DNA of 64,000 nt from Macrothele yani (Eukaryota; Arthropoda; Arachnida; Araneae; Macrothelidae), in assembly GCA_039090855.1 (NCBI GenBank), contig CM076991.1, positions 104,172,021 through 104,236,020 of the forward strand. The letters are read 5' to 3'. This document shows, in pieces, positions 53,096 to 64,000 of this stretch (its first letter is position 1; every line of letters starts with the position of its first letter). The notes beneath the pieces are model-generated. The model saw only the letters and a list, made by a program, of their open reading frames with translations. It did no database searches and was not told the origin of the DNA. A program made the translations under genes and the position numbers.

Positions 53096-54376
53096 ATGGC
53101 GGGAATGCTATCTTATTTGCCAAATTTTTCAGGAAATACCGATGAGGGAATCAATGCAAAACAATTTTTTGAGATGATTGATAGTGTGGCTGAGGTAGCA
53201 GGATGGACGGACGCCGTTAAAATTCTGGCGGCGAAAGCAAAATGCAGGGCAGCGGCGAGCCAATTTCTGACAGACGTAGCTGATATCAGGAGGGAGACCA
53301 GTTATAAGAAGTTCAAAGAAGCCATTATTGAAAGATTCGAATCCCAGCAACCGGTGATGGTCCGTATGCATAAGTTTACAACGTGCCGTCAAAGAGCAGG
53401 AGAAAAAGTTTCGGAATACGTGACCAGATTGAGGGGGCTAGCTCACCAATACCTAGGGCAGGTAGATCAGTCGAACCGTGAGGTAAGGGAAATGGCAGAC
53501 CAGGCAAAAATGTCCCAATTCCTTAACGGGCTAGACCCGAAGTTAAAAAGATCGGTATTATCATTTGCACCGAACACTTTCGCTGAAGCAGTCAAGCGGG
53601 CGACCTTAGAGGAGCAGAATAATGAACTTATTGCCTCTAGTGTAAACGTAACAGACACCGAAGAGTGGAACCAAGATAGAGTTCGGAGAGGAGTACCGAA
53701 AGATAACACAGATAGTGCGGTATCTGAATTATGCAACTTGCTTGCCCGTCAGATGGCCGACCACGAATCACAGGTCAATACGTTGAGAAATGAAGCAACG
53801 GAGTTAAACAGGAGGTTAGAACAAGCGGAGAGGACACACCGGGAGCATGTGCAAAGAATTAGAAGGCTAGAGGAAAACAATAATCAGCAAAGAGTAGATA
53901 GAAGGGATCCGAACCAAATTTGTTTTAGGTGTGGAAGCCCAAACCACTTTTTAAAGGAATGTTCTCTTAGCAATCCAACATCTTTTGGTAATAGATACGT
54001 AGGAAATAATTCAAGGAGATATGGATATGCCGGAGACAATAATTTTAGGGAGCAAGGTTTTTCCGGGGAAAGGCGAACGGCTAACCCATTAAGCCAAGGC
54101 AGCCATCGGGAGCAGGATTTCCCTACGGGAGGGCGCTCGGTGCATTCGCCTCCTCCGCCAGATGTAAGAGGAACTCGAGGACGCAGCAGCTATCCTAGCG
54201 GGCGCAGGGCGAATTACGATAGAGGAGCAGAACACGAAAATTTCCGGGATAGAGGATACGATTCAAGGAGAAATGATGTGGAAAGATATAGTAGGCAGAA
54301 TCAGCAGGTGCACTTCCAGGATAATTATTCTGGCAGAGCAAATGATAGGAGGCAAGGACAGAGGAATTTAAACTAG
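53096..54376 (+). CDS. gag: Gag polyprotein with CCHC zinc knuckle
   Basis: A 426-residue frame from ATG 53096. The first ~200 residues are a typical Ty3/Gypsy capsid region (ending with FLNGLDPKLKRSVL and AVKRATLEEQNNEL). A Gln/Glu/Arg-rich likely coiled-coil stretch follows at ~215-265, then the knuckle CFRCGSPNHFLKEC near residue 280 (C-x2-C-x4-H-x4-C), then an Arg/Gly/Ser-rich tail that should bind RNA. The same frame is open back to 53015, and an in-phase-looking acidic start, MGDSDGEENSNEAREQ, occurs at 52974 in another frame, so the true N-terminus may lie there with a small indel between. The frame ends with a single TAG, and the protease continues in the same frame straight after. 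Confidence 0.87.
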   Translation: MAGMLSYLPNFSGNTDEGINAKQFFEMIDSVAEVAGWTDAVKILAAKAKCRAAASQFLTDVADIRRETSYKKFKEAIIERFESQQPVMVRMHKFTTCRQRAGEKVSEYVTRLRGLAHQYLGQVDQSNREVREMADQAKMSQFLNGLDPKLKRSVLSFAPNTFAEAVKRATLEEQNNELIASSVNVTDTEEWNQDRVRRGVPKDNTDSAVSELCNLLARQMADHESQVNTLRNEATELNRRLEQAERTHREHVQRIRRLEENNNQQRVDRRDPNQICFRCGSPNHFLKECSLSNPTSFGNRYVGNNSRRYGYAGDNNFREQGFSGERRTANPLSQGSHREQDFPTGGRSVHSPPPPDVRGTRGRSSYPSGRRANYDRGAEHENFRDRGYDSRRNDVERYSRQNQQVHFQDNYSGRANDRRQGQRNLN

Positions 54377-55090
54377 GTGGGAGGTCGTGATAACGGGACC
54401 GTTCTCGGCCGGAGAAATAGAAAGAAAAAGGTCTCTGTAGTGTTAACCACTTGTTCAATCCAGGAGCACGAAGCTTTGCCACTGATTGAAGTAAAAATTG
54501 CAGGACATCGATATCGCAGTTTACTGGATTCTGGGGCAGAGGTGTCAATTTTGTGTCCTACAGCGTTGCAGGAGATTTGTAAGAGAATGCAGTGCAGGCC
54601 TCAGGAATCATTAATGAAAATCTCAGGAATAACTGGAACCCCTTTAGAAATAGCAGCCTGTTATGAGTTACCAATACAGATAGGGAAGGATGTTGTTAAA
54701 CATACCTATCACGTTACTCGGAAGAAGTTGCACCCAGATTATTCGCTTATCTTGGGGTGGGATTTTCTAAAGGCCCACGGTTTTGCATTTGATGCAGGGT
54801 CAGGGATTTTAGAGAGAAGAACGCCGGTATCGAAGAGGAGGGCCCGTAAGCAGCGTAGAGAAGAGAAACGTAGGGCAGCTCGTGTGAATAAGATTGCACC
54901 AGTGGTGAGAAGAGAAGAGCAGATAAAGAGGAAAGAGATTACTTATCCTCCGGATGAAACCAAAGCAGGAAAGCTAATTAGGAAGGAAATAATTCCTCCG
55001 AGCGCAGAGAAAATCGTTTGGGTCAATTGCCCCACCTTTTTCGAGGAATTATTTAGGGCAAGTGTTAGTGCAGCCAGTGGAAAAATTTAG
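54377..55090 (+). CDS. pol: Pol N-terminal part: retropepsin-type aspartic protease
   Basis: This frame starts immediately after the gag TAG (54374-54376), with no shift. Residues around 47-60 read YRSLLDSGAEVSIL, the catalytic aspartic protease motif. HPDYSLILGWDFLKAHG follows, the conserved second half of the domain (ILGWDFL). A strongly basic linker (RRARKQRREEKRRAARVNK) leads towards the RT. The protease would process Gag and Pol. The same-frame TAG suggests expression by stop-codon readthrough or by an internal start, although a mutation cannot be excluded. The frame ends at 55090, and homologous coding continues in another frame from about 55062. Confidence 0.83.
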   Translation: MGGRDNGTVLGRRNRKKKVSVVLTTCSIQEHEALPLIEVKIAGHRYRSLLDSGAEVSILCPTALQEICKRMQCRPQESLMKISGITGTPLEIAACYELPIQIGKDVVKHTYHVTRKKLHPDYSLILGWDFLKAHGFAFDAGSGILERRTPVSKRRARKQRREEKRRAARVNKIAPVVRREEQIKRKEITYPPDETKAGKLIRKEIIPPSAEKIVWVNCPTFFEELFRASVSAASGKI

Positions 55091-57922
55091 TCAAGGATGT
55101 GTTAGGGTAGGGCGTTCAGTGAATACTCTAGGAACCTCGGGTAAAATTCCAGTTTTAATGGCTAATTTAACAGAGCAACCCTTCCACCTTAACAAAAGCA
55201 CGAAGTTAGTGTACATTCAGCCTATCGTTGATGCGGGGACGCTCCAGGAGGGTAAAAGAGAAAAATTACCTCCGCTTACTCCTAAGGATTTTAATCTTGA
55301 AGAAGTGGATCCAAAGTGGAGGCGACCACTCGCTTCTCTTATAATGAATTATAGAGACGTTTTTGCCCGTTCTATGAGCGAGTTGGGTAAATGCAATTTA
55401 CTCTACCATGAGATCAATCTGAACACGGACGTGCCAATCGTAGGAAAAATGTATAGAGTTCCACATCACCTCAGGCAGGAAGCTCAACAGCAAATCAAGG
55501 ATTTGTTGGATGCCGGCATTATTACGAGAGCGCTTCACCCTACAGAGCACCAATGTTGCTCGTTGCTAAAAAAGCATCCCATCAATTTCGTTTATGTATA
55601 GACTTCAGGGCTTTAAATGAAGCAGCTATACCCGATAGCTATCCCTTGCCTAGAATAGAAGACTTATTAGAGCAGGCTCAGGGCAACAAATTCTTCACCA
55701 CGTTAGATATGAAAGCAGGCTTTAATCAGATGGAGATAGCGGAGCGCGACAAGCACAAAACAGCATTCACTACCCCATGGGGCTTGTTTCAATTCGAGAG
55801 GTTGTGTTTTGGCTACAAAACTTCTCCGAATAGCTTTCAGAGATTGAGTGATGCTCTTCTGTACGGATTGGCAGATTTTAACATAATGTGTTTCATAGAT
55901 GATATATTTATCGCGTCAAAAGATGAAGAGACACACCTTATCAAATTGGAAGCTGTTTTTAAACGTCTCAGAGAACACCATTTGAAGTTAACGCCGGACA
56001 AGTGCTCATTTATGAAAACGGAAGTAAAATTTTTTGGGTCATGTGGTTAGTGGAGAAGGAATTCGTCCAGATCCCAGTAATCTGCATAAGGTCAATATTT
56101 TTGGAACTCCTAAGACTCTCAGGAGCTTACGGGGATTTTTGGGTTTATGCAATTACTACCGGAAATTTATACCATCCTATTCTGACATTGTAGCACCCAT
56201 GACCGACTTGACAAAACAAGGGAAATTTAATTGGACACCAGAAGCCAACCGAGCATTTCTTCAAATCAAGAATTGTCTATTAAGTGACACGGTATTAATT
56301 CATCCTGATTACAGCAAACCTTTTTACCTTCACTGTGACGCAAGTCATACAGGAGTGGGCTCGGTCTTGGAACAATACTCATCTGATGGCATATTGCAGC
56401 CAATCGCATTTATGTCACGGAAATTAAATCCAGCCGAAATGAACTACCCAGTTATCGAAAAGGAGATGTTGGCCGTAGTTTGTGCCCGAAAGCATTGGAG
56501 ACATTATTTGCTAGGAAAAGAGTTCTATGTGATTAGCGACCATCGTCCTCTTACGTATCTTCAAAATATCAAAGACGCAAATAGCAGATTGAATCGGTGG
56601 AGAATGGCTCTTAGTGAATTTTCTTACAAAATTTTGTATCAACAAGGGAAGCAAAATGTCGTGGCTGATTATTTGAGCAGGCAGCACGGAGTTGAGTCAC
56701 CGGAGAGCGCTGAAGGAGAAATCAGGGGCGTGTCTCTTCTGACCGCTGAAGAGGACCAATCAGAAACAGCTCGTGTTAAAGCACTGCAAAGAGCAGACGC
56801 CGATCTCGCTCCGATCATTGACATGCTGGAAAAACAACGCATCCCAGTAGGCAAACATAGGGTTAAGGATAGTTTTTTCCTAAACTCTGAAGGATTGTTA
56901 TATCATTTCCAATATCCTGACAGGAGCGCATCTGGAGATGAATTTTGGGAGCAGCTTGTAGTTCCTCACGCTATGATACATGAAGTTTTAAAACGTTGTC
57001 ATGATATTCCCTCGGTAGGACACTTCGGCGGAGACAAAACTGTCTCCTATGTTAGAAAACGTTATTTTTGGATAAACTTGTATGCGGATGTTAAAAATTA
57101 TGTAGCTTCTTGCGAAAAATGTAATGAAAGGACAAACCACAAACTAAAAGGAGTAGAGAAACTGCAGCGAGTGGAAACGGGTTCTTACCCCTTTCAAAAA
57201 ATTTCTTTAGACATTTGTGGCCCATATCCTACAACTGCTGACGGAAATAAATACCTACTTGTCATGATTGATTCGTTCACCAGGTATGCTGTTTTAGTGC
57301 CTATGCCAGACCAAAAGCAACTACAGTCGCAAGGGCATATTTCGACCATGTCATAAGTATTTATGGTACGCCGGAAACTAATTTGTCAGATAACGGTGGA
57401 TGCTTCATCTCTGAGGTATTCACCAATTTATTGGCAAGATTGGGCATAAGAAGATTGAATACGACATCCTTTGCACCCTGGAGTAATGGCCAAAACGAAG
57501 CTAGCCACAGGTTTCTTAACAAATCATTAAGTTGTCTAGTTAATGAGAGACAAGACGACTGGGACACCTACATTCCTATGATAAGACTAGCATATAATAC
57601 TACAAACCATTCAGCAACCAAATATGCTCCAAGCTATTTGATGTTTGGGAGAGATTTAACGGTTCCATCCGACATTTTACTTCCGCCTCGCCGACAAACA
57701 TATTATAGTGAAGAGGATTATGTAGAGGCATTCAACAATAAGATGAGAAAAGCCTACGAGTTGGTTCATGGAAATCTGCAGGAGGCTGCAGCAAAGCAGG
57801 AAAAGTATGCAGACAGGTTTGCCAGAGAAAAGGACCTGAGAATTGGTGACAGAGTATTTTTGCATACGCCTTATATCGACCGTGGTCTTTCTGATAAAAT
57901 TGCCAGAAAAAAACAGCGGTGA
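55062..57922 (+). pseudogene. pol: Pol: reverse transcriptase, RNase H, integrase (frame-broken)
   Basis: Successive frames cover 55062-55601, 55553-56050, 56034-57356 and 57383-57922. RT signatures: FRLCIDFRALNEAAIPDSYP, TTLDMKAGFNQM, and the catalytic CFIDDIFIAS near 55890. RNase H: FYLHCDASHTGVGSVLEQ and ISDHRPLTYL. Integrase: the HHCC finger (H in SVGHFGGDKT; CEKC near 57110), then the core Asp in SLDICGPYP, Asp in LSDNGGCF and Glu in NGQNEASHR. Thirty-five residues separate the last two (DD35E). Frame changes lie near 55070, 55570, 56035, 57330 and 57900. The catalytic residues are all kept, so only small indels have damaged the gene, or the assembly carries indel errors. Confidence 0.87.
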
Positions 57923-58472
57923 GTGGAAAATTGTGTCTTTTCCATCAGCCGTCAATGTGCGACTAGTATCTTTGAAGGACGAGAGGAAACAACAGGTAGT
58001 GCATAAGAACCGCGTATTCAAAGCACCTCTACGGAGACATCACCTAGAGAATAACTCACCGGAGCGAGAGCACGTCGAAGAAGCAGAAAACGATAATGAG
58101 GAGTTAGAAGATTTAACAGCTCATTCGGATTCGACAGAAGAGTACGAATTTATTCCTCAATTTGATTTGGAGGTTACACCGACAGCGGTGGCAGTGCAGA
58201 GCACGCCTCAGCAAGCTAGCAATCCGATCGCCGAAAAGGTGAGAAGGACGCCGTTCCTTAGAGAACCGTACATGCTGAGAAACCGTAACTCGCAACCAGA
58301 GCCGACCGTGAATCATGTTACGAAGCCTAAAACGGTGTATACTCCAGTATATAGCAATATACCGGAAGGTGTGAGTGTCACAAAACCAGAGCAGCAGGAG
58401 ATGGCTAAAAGGAATCAAAAGTTTGGAGCCACGGACAAGGCTGAGTTAATAGGAAATTTATTGCTCAACTGA
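57923..58472 (+). pseudogene. pol: Pol C-terminal tail
   Basis: This continues the integrase after a frame change at an A-run near 57905: SGEWKIVSFPSAVNVRLVSL and VVHKNRVFKAPLRRHH correspond to the end of the integrase C-terminal domain. An acidic stretch (EEAENDNEELEDL) and a Pro/Thr-rich, basic tail follow, ending at 58472. No env-like frame, signal peptide or membrane segment follows. Confidence 0.72.
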
Positions 58473-61400
58473 AGCTAGCACCTAAATCATCGGGAGAATC
58501 GTGGATCGAGCAGGCGGAAAATTGCTTACAGGATATTCAGAACGTAAGCGAGAACTCGACAGCAGAAAATTCGAATGATGATACTGTACGGTATGTGTAT
58601 CCGAAGTATGCTGAGGTACGACGAACATCCCAGGAATCTTGGGTATAGCATGGAGAGCTAGGCAGAAGCGGAGAGCCGAAAAAAAAAAAAAAAAAAAAAA
58701 CTTGAGTGCTCAATTTTGGTTGTGAACGCTGAAAATCAAAATCAGTAGAAGCCTACATTTTAATCGCACTCAGTATTGGCAATTCAGCAGGTTTAGCACA
58801 GCAGGGTATTATTGATAACCAGAGTATGGTATCAAATTTCAAAAAAAAAAAAAAAAAAAAAACCTGTGTGTCAGAGTTATTTTTGTCTTCACGGACGCAT
58901 TCGTAAAGGTTGGGTAACTTGTGGGATAAAATTTAGAGAAAATATTTTTTTCCTCTGAAAACATTTTTGCAAATAATGTTAATGATTTGTCACACTTTAT
59001 GATAATTGTCACTTTACTTCAGGTATATTTCTTCTAATTCACTGCGTATATCACTTGTAATTGTTAATTCTCATGCGATAAATTGGGAAGGTGTAACTTT
59101 GAATAGCCAACAGTTCTATCAGTGCATATATTGATTGCGTGAAAGGCAAGTACTCATCAGCCAGGAATAGTTTAGGTACTTTAGTTGCAGGAGAAAAATG
59201 ATTGAGTTCAGTGCTTTCAGGTTAAAATTATGTTCGCTACGTTGATTATTGATTAACATAATTGTCCAAATAGGTTAAGTAGTATCAACTTATTTATGCG
59301 AAAATTTCAGTTACCTAGATAAGAATAAAGGTAATAACAGTAATTCGCATCAGAGTAGTATCCGTAGTGTTCGGAATTTTATTAGATGGACATTCTGCTG
59401 TGGGAGGCACTTATATAATAGAATAATAATTGTCACCAATACTTATTAAAAGTTAGCACATTCAGTTGCATATCAATTTTGAGTAGTAAAGATAGTAAGA
59501 ATAGTTAGCGATGTCAACTCTCGACAGCATTTCGCAGTTTACAGTAGCGAATGAATAATTCATCGCTAATTCTTCGATCAGTTCAGTAATGATATATATT
59601 CTCGGTATTGTAAAGCAAATTAGTAATTTTCTTGACAAGCACGTGAGTAGAGGATATCAGGAGAGTATTACCTTTTGGGAGATTTGCTTAGGGCAGTTAA
59701 GCAGAAAATAGCGGTTTCACTAGGCTAAGAATAATGAATGGGAGAGATAATAATTCGGAGCACGCCTGGGATACCCTACGAAAAATAAAGGTTCACTTAC
59801 CTTGTGTGTATCCAGTGTAATCCAAATAATGTAGCTGAAAAAAAAAAAAGAAAAAAAAAAAACATGTGTAAGGGAAATAAGGTAGAAAGAAAAAAATATA
59901 TTGGGTGACATTATGGTCAAGGCACTTTGGCAAAGGGTATCTGACCATAACGTACAAGAGCGTAAGACCATGCGGCGTGTCTTTTAGAAGAATGAAGAAA
60001 AAAAAGCGTGGCAGAGTCAACGGGGCTTCCTTTCTGGAAGAAGGAGTAAAAACAGGAAACGGCGACAGGAAGTAATTCCTATCGTTCCTACACCCCCAAG
60101 CCCCAATGGACCAGAAAAGGCAAGCAGGAAACGGGTTGTAATAACCTTGGGTGGAAAGGTCAAGATTGACTCCCAGCTTTTGGCGTGAGTACCTGAGCGA
60201 AAGGGGTGACTTCATATGACCCCCCGAACGCAAGCAAGGGGTTTCTCTCAGACCCAGCTAAAGAAAAGGGTGTTTAGAGCGAAATCGATGTAGAGGGCTA
60301 AACACTTAAGCAGTTAGTAAAACAAATAAAGGAGAATATTTTAAAGTAAAAGTATAAATCACAAAAGGGGAAAGTAGTTAAATGGAAGAAATAGTGTCTT
60401 ATGCGAAAATTCAGTGTTGATTCGGAAGCATGGTCGTGTACATTCTGCGCGCCGACGATGGGAGTTTCAGGAATAAATTTTTGTTTAGGTGAAGGTGATG
60501 TGTGAAATGGATGTGTGTGTGTGAATGATTGAGTGATTTTGGCTTAATTATAGAGCATCGAAATTTCTTGTCATTTCCTTGTAATCGTAATCGCAAAAAT
60601 GCACACTTACATGAAAGGATAAAAGAAAAATAAAATACAATATAATAATAATAATAATAATAATAAAAAGAAATAAGTGAATAAAATAAAATAGAAGCAA
60701 AGAGAAAAGGAGAGCCGAGTCAAAACGAGGAGATTAGTGGCCGTGCGCCAAGGTAATGTTAAGAATCCACGGATTCACGAAAAAAAAAAGAGATATGTGT
60801 TAGTTTGATATAAGCTTGTTCTACTATGCTCATATTGATTTCCAGAAGGAAAGGTTAAACAGATTAGGCATAATTCTAACAATAATCGAGAAAAAAAAGA
60901 AAAAAAAGAGGAACCGTATGGCGGAGTGTCCTATTTCTATGCTGAAGTTTTTTTTTACAGGGCTAGGTCAGCAATAACCAGAGTAGTGGCTACATGCAAA
61001 GCAGAGACTATGTGCAGACACATATAGCAGCTTCATCCCAATAGCTGTCCGTGTCGAGGTATTCGGACCGCTGCTTTGAAAGAAAAAAAAAAAAAAAGAG
61101 AAAAGAACACTAAATATACATTCCTGTGGGACAATGCCCTTTGACAGACATTGCTTATGAATGAAAGAATCAATTCTCCAGAGTGTGAGCGTTCCTACCA
61201 CTATTGTGGGGACAGTGGAAGCGCCACAGAGAGATGACAAAGGGACTTGTGAAAGTGAGTGATCTCATCCTCTCAGTGGAATTTTGCGTACAAAGCGCAG
61301 TGAGTCTGCCAGGACTCTGGACGCAGCGAAAAGAAAAGAGGAAAATTTTCTTTCCTCTGACAGTCAATATCCGAGGACGGAAAAGCGTCGAAAGAAGGAG

Positions 61401-62335
61401 CTTCCAGTAGAAATATTACGATAATAGTGTTGTGCAAGCCGTTCGGAATCAACAGTGCATGAACTATGTAGTGTTGGCAGCATCAGTTCGCGTTGTTACT
61501 GCTATTTGTGGAGGTATAAAGGACCTCTACTGTCATTGGTGTAGACGATATACTGTCTGCGGTTTTCGTAAAAAAAAGGCTTCGCCTGAAGGAGCGAGTG
61601 CTATAAATTTGTGCAAATAACATTAACCAGGAACTTCAGCGGCACTTGAAGTTACCGACGCTTCATTCGAACTGAACAACCGTCGCTGCATTCAAACTGA
61701 TCAACGAACTGCGGGAAGGTACGGACGGAATACGGCAAATGTTACTCAGAGTGACTGGAACGGACAATTTCGTGTATCCTGTGTGGAACTGAGCAACGGA
61801 GATGACGTTACCTCGGACCACTCAATGTGGTGGTCTTGGACATTGTATTATAAAACTGTGAAGTACACTTATCCTGGAATTTATGGAATAGGTGGTGTGA
61901 CATTCCAAGTGTGACCGTAGTGTCCACTGATTTCGAATTCTGTGCTGAATCTGAGCACCAGATAAAGTGAAAGAAAAAAAAAAAAAAAAACACTACTCTA
62001 ATTGTTGTGCGATGCTGATAAGCGCATGGTGCGTTCACGAAAAAAAAAAAAACACTTTTTAGATGATTCATACCTAGCAGTGTGTTACTTGTCATCGTCA
62101 ATTACTAATGAAAAAAAAAAAAAAGTGACTACCTGTACATATATTTCAATTATTTATGCAAGACCCTAATAACCATTCTTTATAGTCATTTAACTCTAAA
62201 AAATTGTGCATTTATGTATTGCAGTGTGATGTATGTGATTATGTTATTTACTTGCTCTGATCAACGTAGGGCATCGGCAGAAATAATGAAGACGGGATAT
62301 TCTAACTCAGGGTCTTCTTGCCCTGATTTCAGTCT
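58473..62335 (+). other. Long non-coding 3' internal region of the Gypsy element
   Basis: About 3.9 kb between the pol stop and the 3' LTR with no credible ORF. It is marked by repeated A-rich tracts near 58680, 58841, 59838-59861, 60780, 60893-60910, 61083, 61974, 62040 and 62110, and a (TAA)n run near 60645-60665. Short minus-strand frames ending in poly-Phe are artefacts of these tracts. It is not an obvious nested insertion: no terminal repeats or target duplication are seen. Confidence 0.6.
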
Positions 62336-62345
62336 TTCAATTCTG

Positions 62346-62357
62346 CGAAGGAGATAA
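62346..62357 (+). promoter_or_regulatory. Polypurine-tract-like sequence
   Basis: GCGAAGGAGATAA immediately precedes the TG of the 3' LTR at 62358. It is the expected position for the plus-strand primer, though short and interrupted by a T. Confidence 0.55.
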
Positions 62358-64000
62358 TGTTGCATCACTCGGGAGCGAGTGCGCACCTTTTCACTGTATT
62401 GGAAATTGAGAAGTAATCGGAAAAGCGGAAAAGAAATGGAAAAAAAAATTAATCAAATGAATGGGAGAGATTTTGGGGAGCTGGTGTAAGAATTATTAAA
62501 ATAAGGATTTTATAAACTTCACGCTCTTCAGACGCTCTGCATTTCACAATTTAATTTTCCCCTTAGCTTTTCTTCCGTGGGTTCGCGCCTAGGAAGGTCA
62601 GGAAAGTACCGCTCTTCCCCTTCACCCCCACCCCACCCTCTCTCTTTCTCTCAGAGTCGAAGGGTTTCCAGCAGTCCGCTTGCTGTGGCATGGGACCGCG
62701 GGGCATCCTTTCCCTAACTGCTACGAGCCAGCAATATTGGGTAAGACATAGTAATTCAAATCAGAGAAATAGCGGGTAGACATTTTATTGGAGCTCGGCG
62801 CCAGTCGTCTTGAGATTTGATGCACCAGGTCTGGAAGAAAAGAATAGCTTGACGCCAGGCCAAGGAATACTATAGCAGTTTTATGATAGTAAGATTTACG
62901 ACCTCAGAGATCCGTAGGCAACGAAGTTCCTAGAATTTGAGGGCGGACACAGATTTTGGACGGGGCGAAGGATGGCAAGTCAGAGAAATGGCGGGAAACC
63001 CAGAGCAAATCAGATCGGGAAATGATAATTGTTTGACCAATCTGTAAATTGGTAGGAGGATCCGGGAAGAACAAATTTTTTGGTAGGACAGGAAGAGGAG
63101 CGAGAGAATTATATCAGAGTCGGCATGAATACTTCGAAAGAAGGATGACAGAAGTCAGAGTCGGCATGAATATTTCGAAAGAAGGATGACAGAAGTCAGA
63201 GTCGGCATGAATACTGCGAAAGAAGGATGACAGAAGTCAGAGTCGGCATGAATACTTCGAAAGAAGGATGACAGAAGTCAGAGTCGGCATGAATACTTCA
63301 GGAAGAGGAGATAGCATAAAAACTTCGCTAGAATGATATTCCAGCCCTCATCGTGGGATAGAAGGTAGGATAATCCGACATTAAAGTTTCCTCTTGTTTA
63401 CATAATTAGTATGTTGAACCGAAAATTTAAGAAGAGCATAGTAGACTAAGTTAAGGTTGAAAGTAAAACCAGCTCTAAACTAATGCTGAGAAAAGTAGGG
63501 CAGAAATAGAAGAATAATGAAATGGTTGAGTAAAGTAAATACCATTGATCAGAGCAGGAAATTGTGTAGTATAGGGAATCATTTTTAGTAAATTATGTTT
63601 CGAAATATTTCAGAATTATATTAAATGAAAATAAGAAATTAAAGTTAACCTTTAAATAAATAATTTTGCTAAAAGGGTCTTCAAACATTTTCATATGAAT
63701 GAGTGTATATTTTACTAGATTTCAAGCCTTCATCAGGCAAAATAAACATATTTTATTTTCCCGTTATTATGAGTCGGCTACATTTCATTTGAGTGTACAA
63801 TTTTGTAAAGTAAAAAAAGGTTAATAACGATTGAGTGTTGGATGTGTGAATAAATGATTTGGGATGAATGTTCAGAAAAAATCCTCCAGTGCAATACTGA
63901 GTAACTTACGCATCAGTGCTAGTAAACAAATCAAAATTTGTAAGTTAACGAATTATTCAAAAAGAAATGAAAAGCTAGACGATTACTTTAAAACATTGCG
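62358..64000 (+). repeat. 3' LTR (truncated by the window end)
   Basis: This is nearly identical to 50622-52267, including the 41-bp array (63119-63298). Differences: CTCTCTCTCT length, a T-run near 63075, ATATTTCG versus ATACTTCG in the second repeat, GGAAGAGGAG versus GGAAGAGAGGAG, and two A-run lengths. Confidence 0.92.

Larger units (their letters stand above)
50622..64000 (+). mobile_element. Ty3/Gypsy LTR retrotransposon (3' LTR cut by window end)
   Basis: Long direct repeats start with TGTTGCATCACTCGGGAG at 50622 and 62358 and remain nearly identical for all of the ~1.64 kb visible at the right. Between them are a primer-binding-site-like region, gag with a zinc knuckle, a protease, reverse transcriptase, RNase H and integrase in the Ty3/Gypsy order, then an unusually long non-coding 3' part. 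Pol is split by several frame changes. The left-to-right period is 11,736 bp, so the full element would be about 13.5 kb. The target duplication cannot be checked because the right end is outside the window. Confidence 0.9.

Noticed and set aside
59720..60233. Minus-strand frames with poly-Phe, possibly an env-like protein of the Gypsy element
   Set aside because: Wrong strand for the element and the Phe runs are poly(A) tracts read backwards; no signal peptide, cleavage site or fusion-like segment.

Overview
This is a metazoan, almost certainly invertebrate and most likely arthropod, stretch of A+T-rich genome made almost entirely of transposable elements. I see no intact host gene, rRNA, functional tRNA gene or CRISPR array. 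The arthropod lean comes from the mix of an RTE LINE, a mariner-like element with the arthropod-type HTH region, many Tc1 lineages, a tRNA-derived SINE and a Ty3/Gypsy element; the species cannot be read from the sequence.

Layout. 1-9763: a full-length but broken RTE LINE (1280-4460, minus) with a 10-bp target duplication, several copies of one tRNA-derived SINE (truncated at 207-255, dimer at 4618-5047, complete at 6389-6621) and a Tc1 fragment (7149-7915). 9764-26291: one very large foldback element, the most striking object here. Its ends are arrays of a CGTCAATTCGTCG motif, followed inward by long inverted arms of ~131-bp tandem units, then further inverted layers, around a core with a Mutator-like (MULE) transposase remnant. 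An L1/Tx1-like LINE (18817-25162) sits inside one tandem unit of the right arm. 26475-27781: a mariner-like element. 28059-39009: a decayed two-gene cassette, a C2H2 zinc-finger/transposase-like pseudogene followed by a spliced gene of five recognisable exon pieces. 39783-43140: Tc1 nested in Tc1, an ACGGT-rich tandem repeat and another Tc1 relic. 43460-46845: SINE copies and a second RTE insertion with an inverted 5' half and nine 162-bp tandem units. 46850-49972: two divergent Tc1 relics and a possible pogo-like remnant. 50622-64000: a Ty3/Gypsy LTR retrotransposon with ~1.6 kb of near-identical LTR sequence at each side (the 3' LTR runs off the window), a complete gag frame and a pol broken by several frame changes.

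The elements interact by nesting: SINEs lie inside RTE sequence and inside an older repeat, a LINE inside the foldback element, and Tc1 inside Tc1. This gives relative ages. The Gypsy element (LTRs nearly identical) and the inner Tc1 (one visible stop codon) look youngest; the zinc-finger cassette, the 42.4-kb Tc1 and the MULE core look oldest. Identity, unit counts and break positions were judged by eye.
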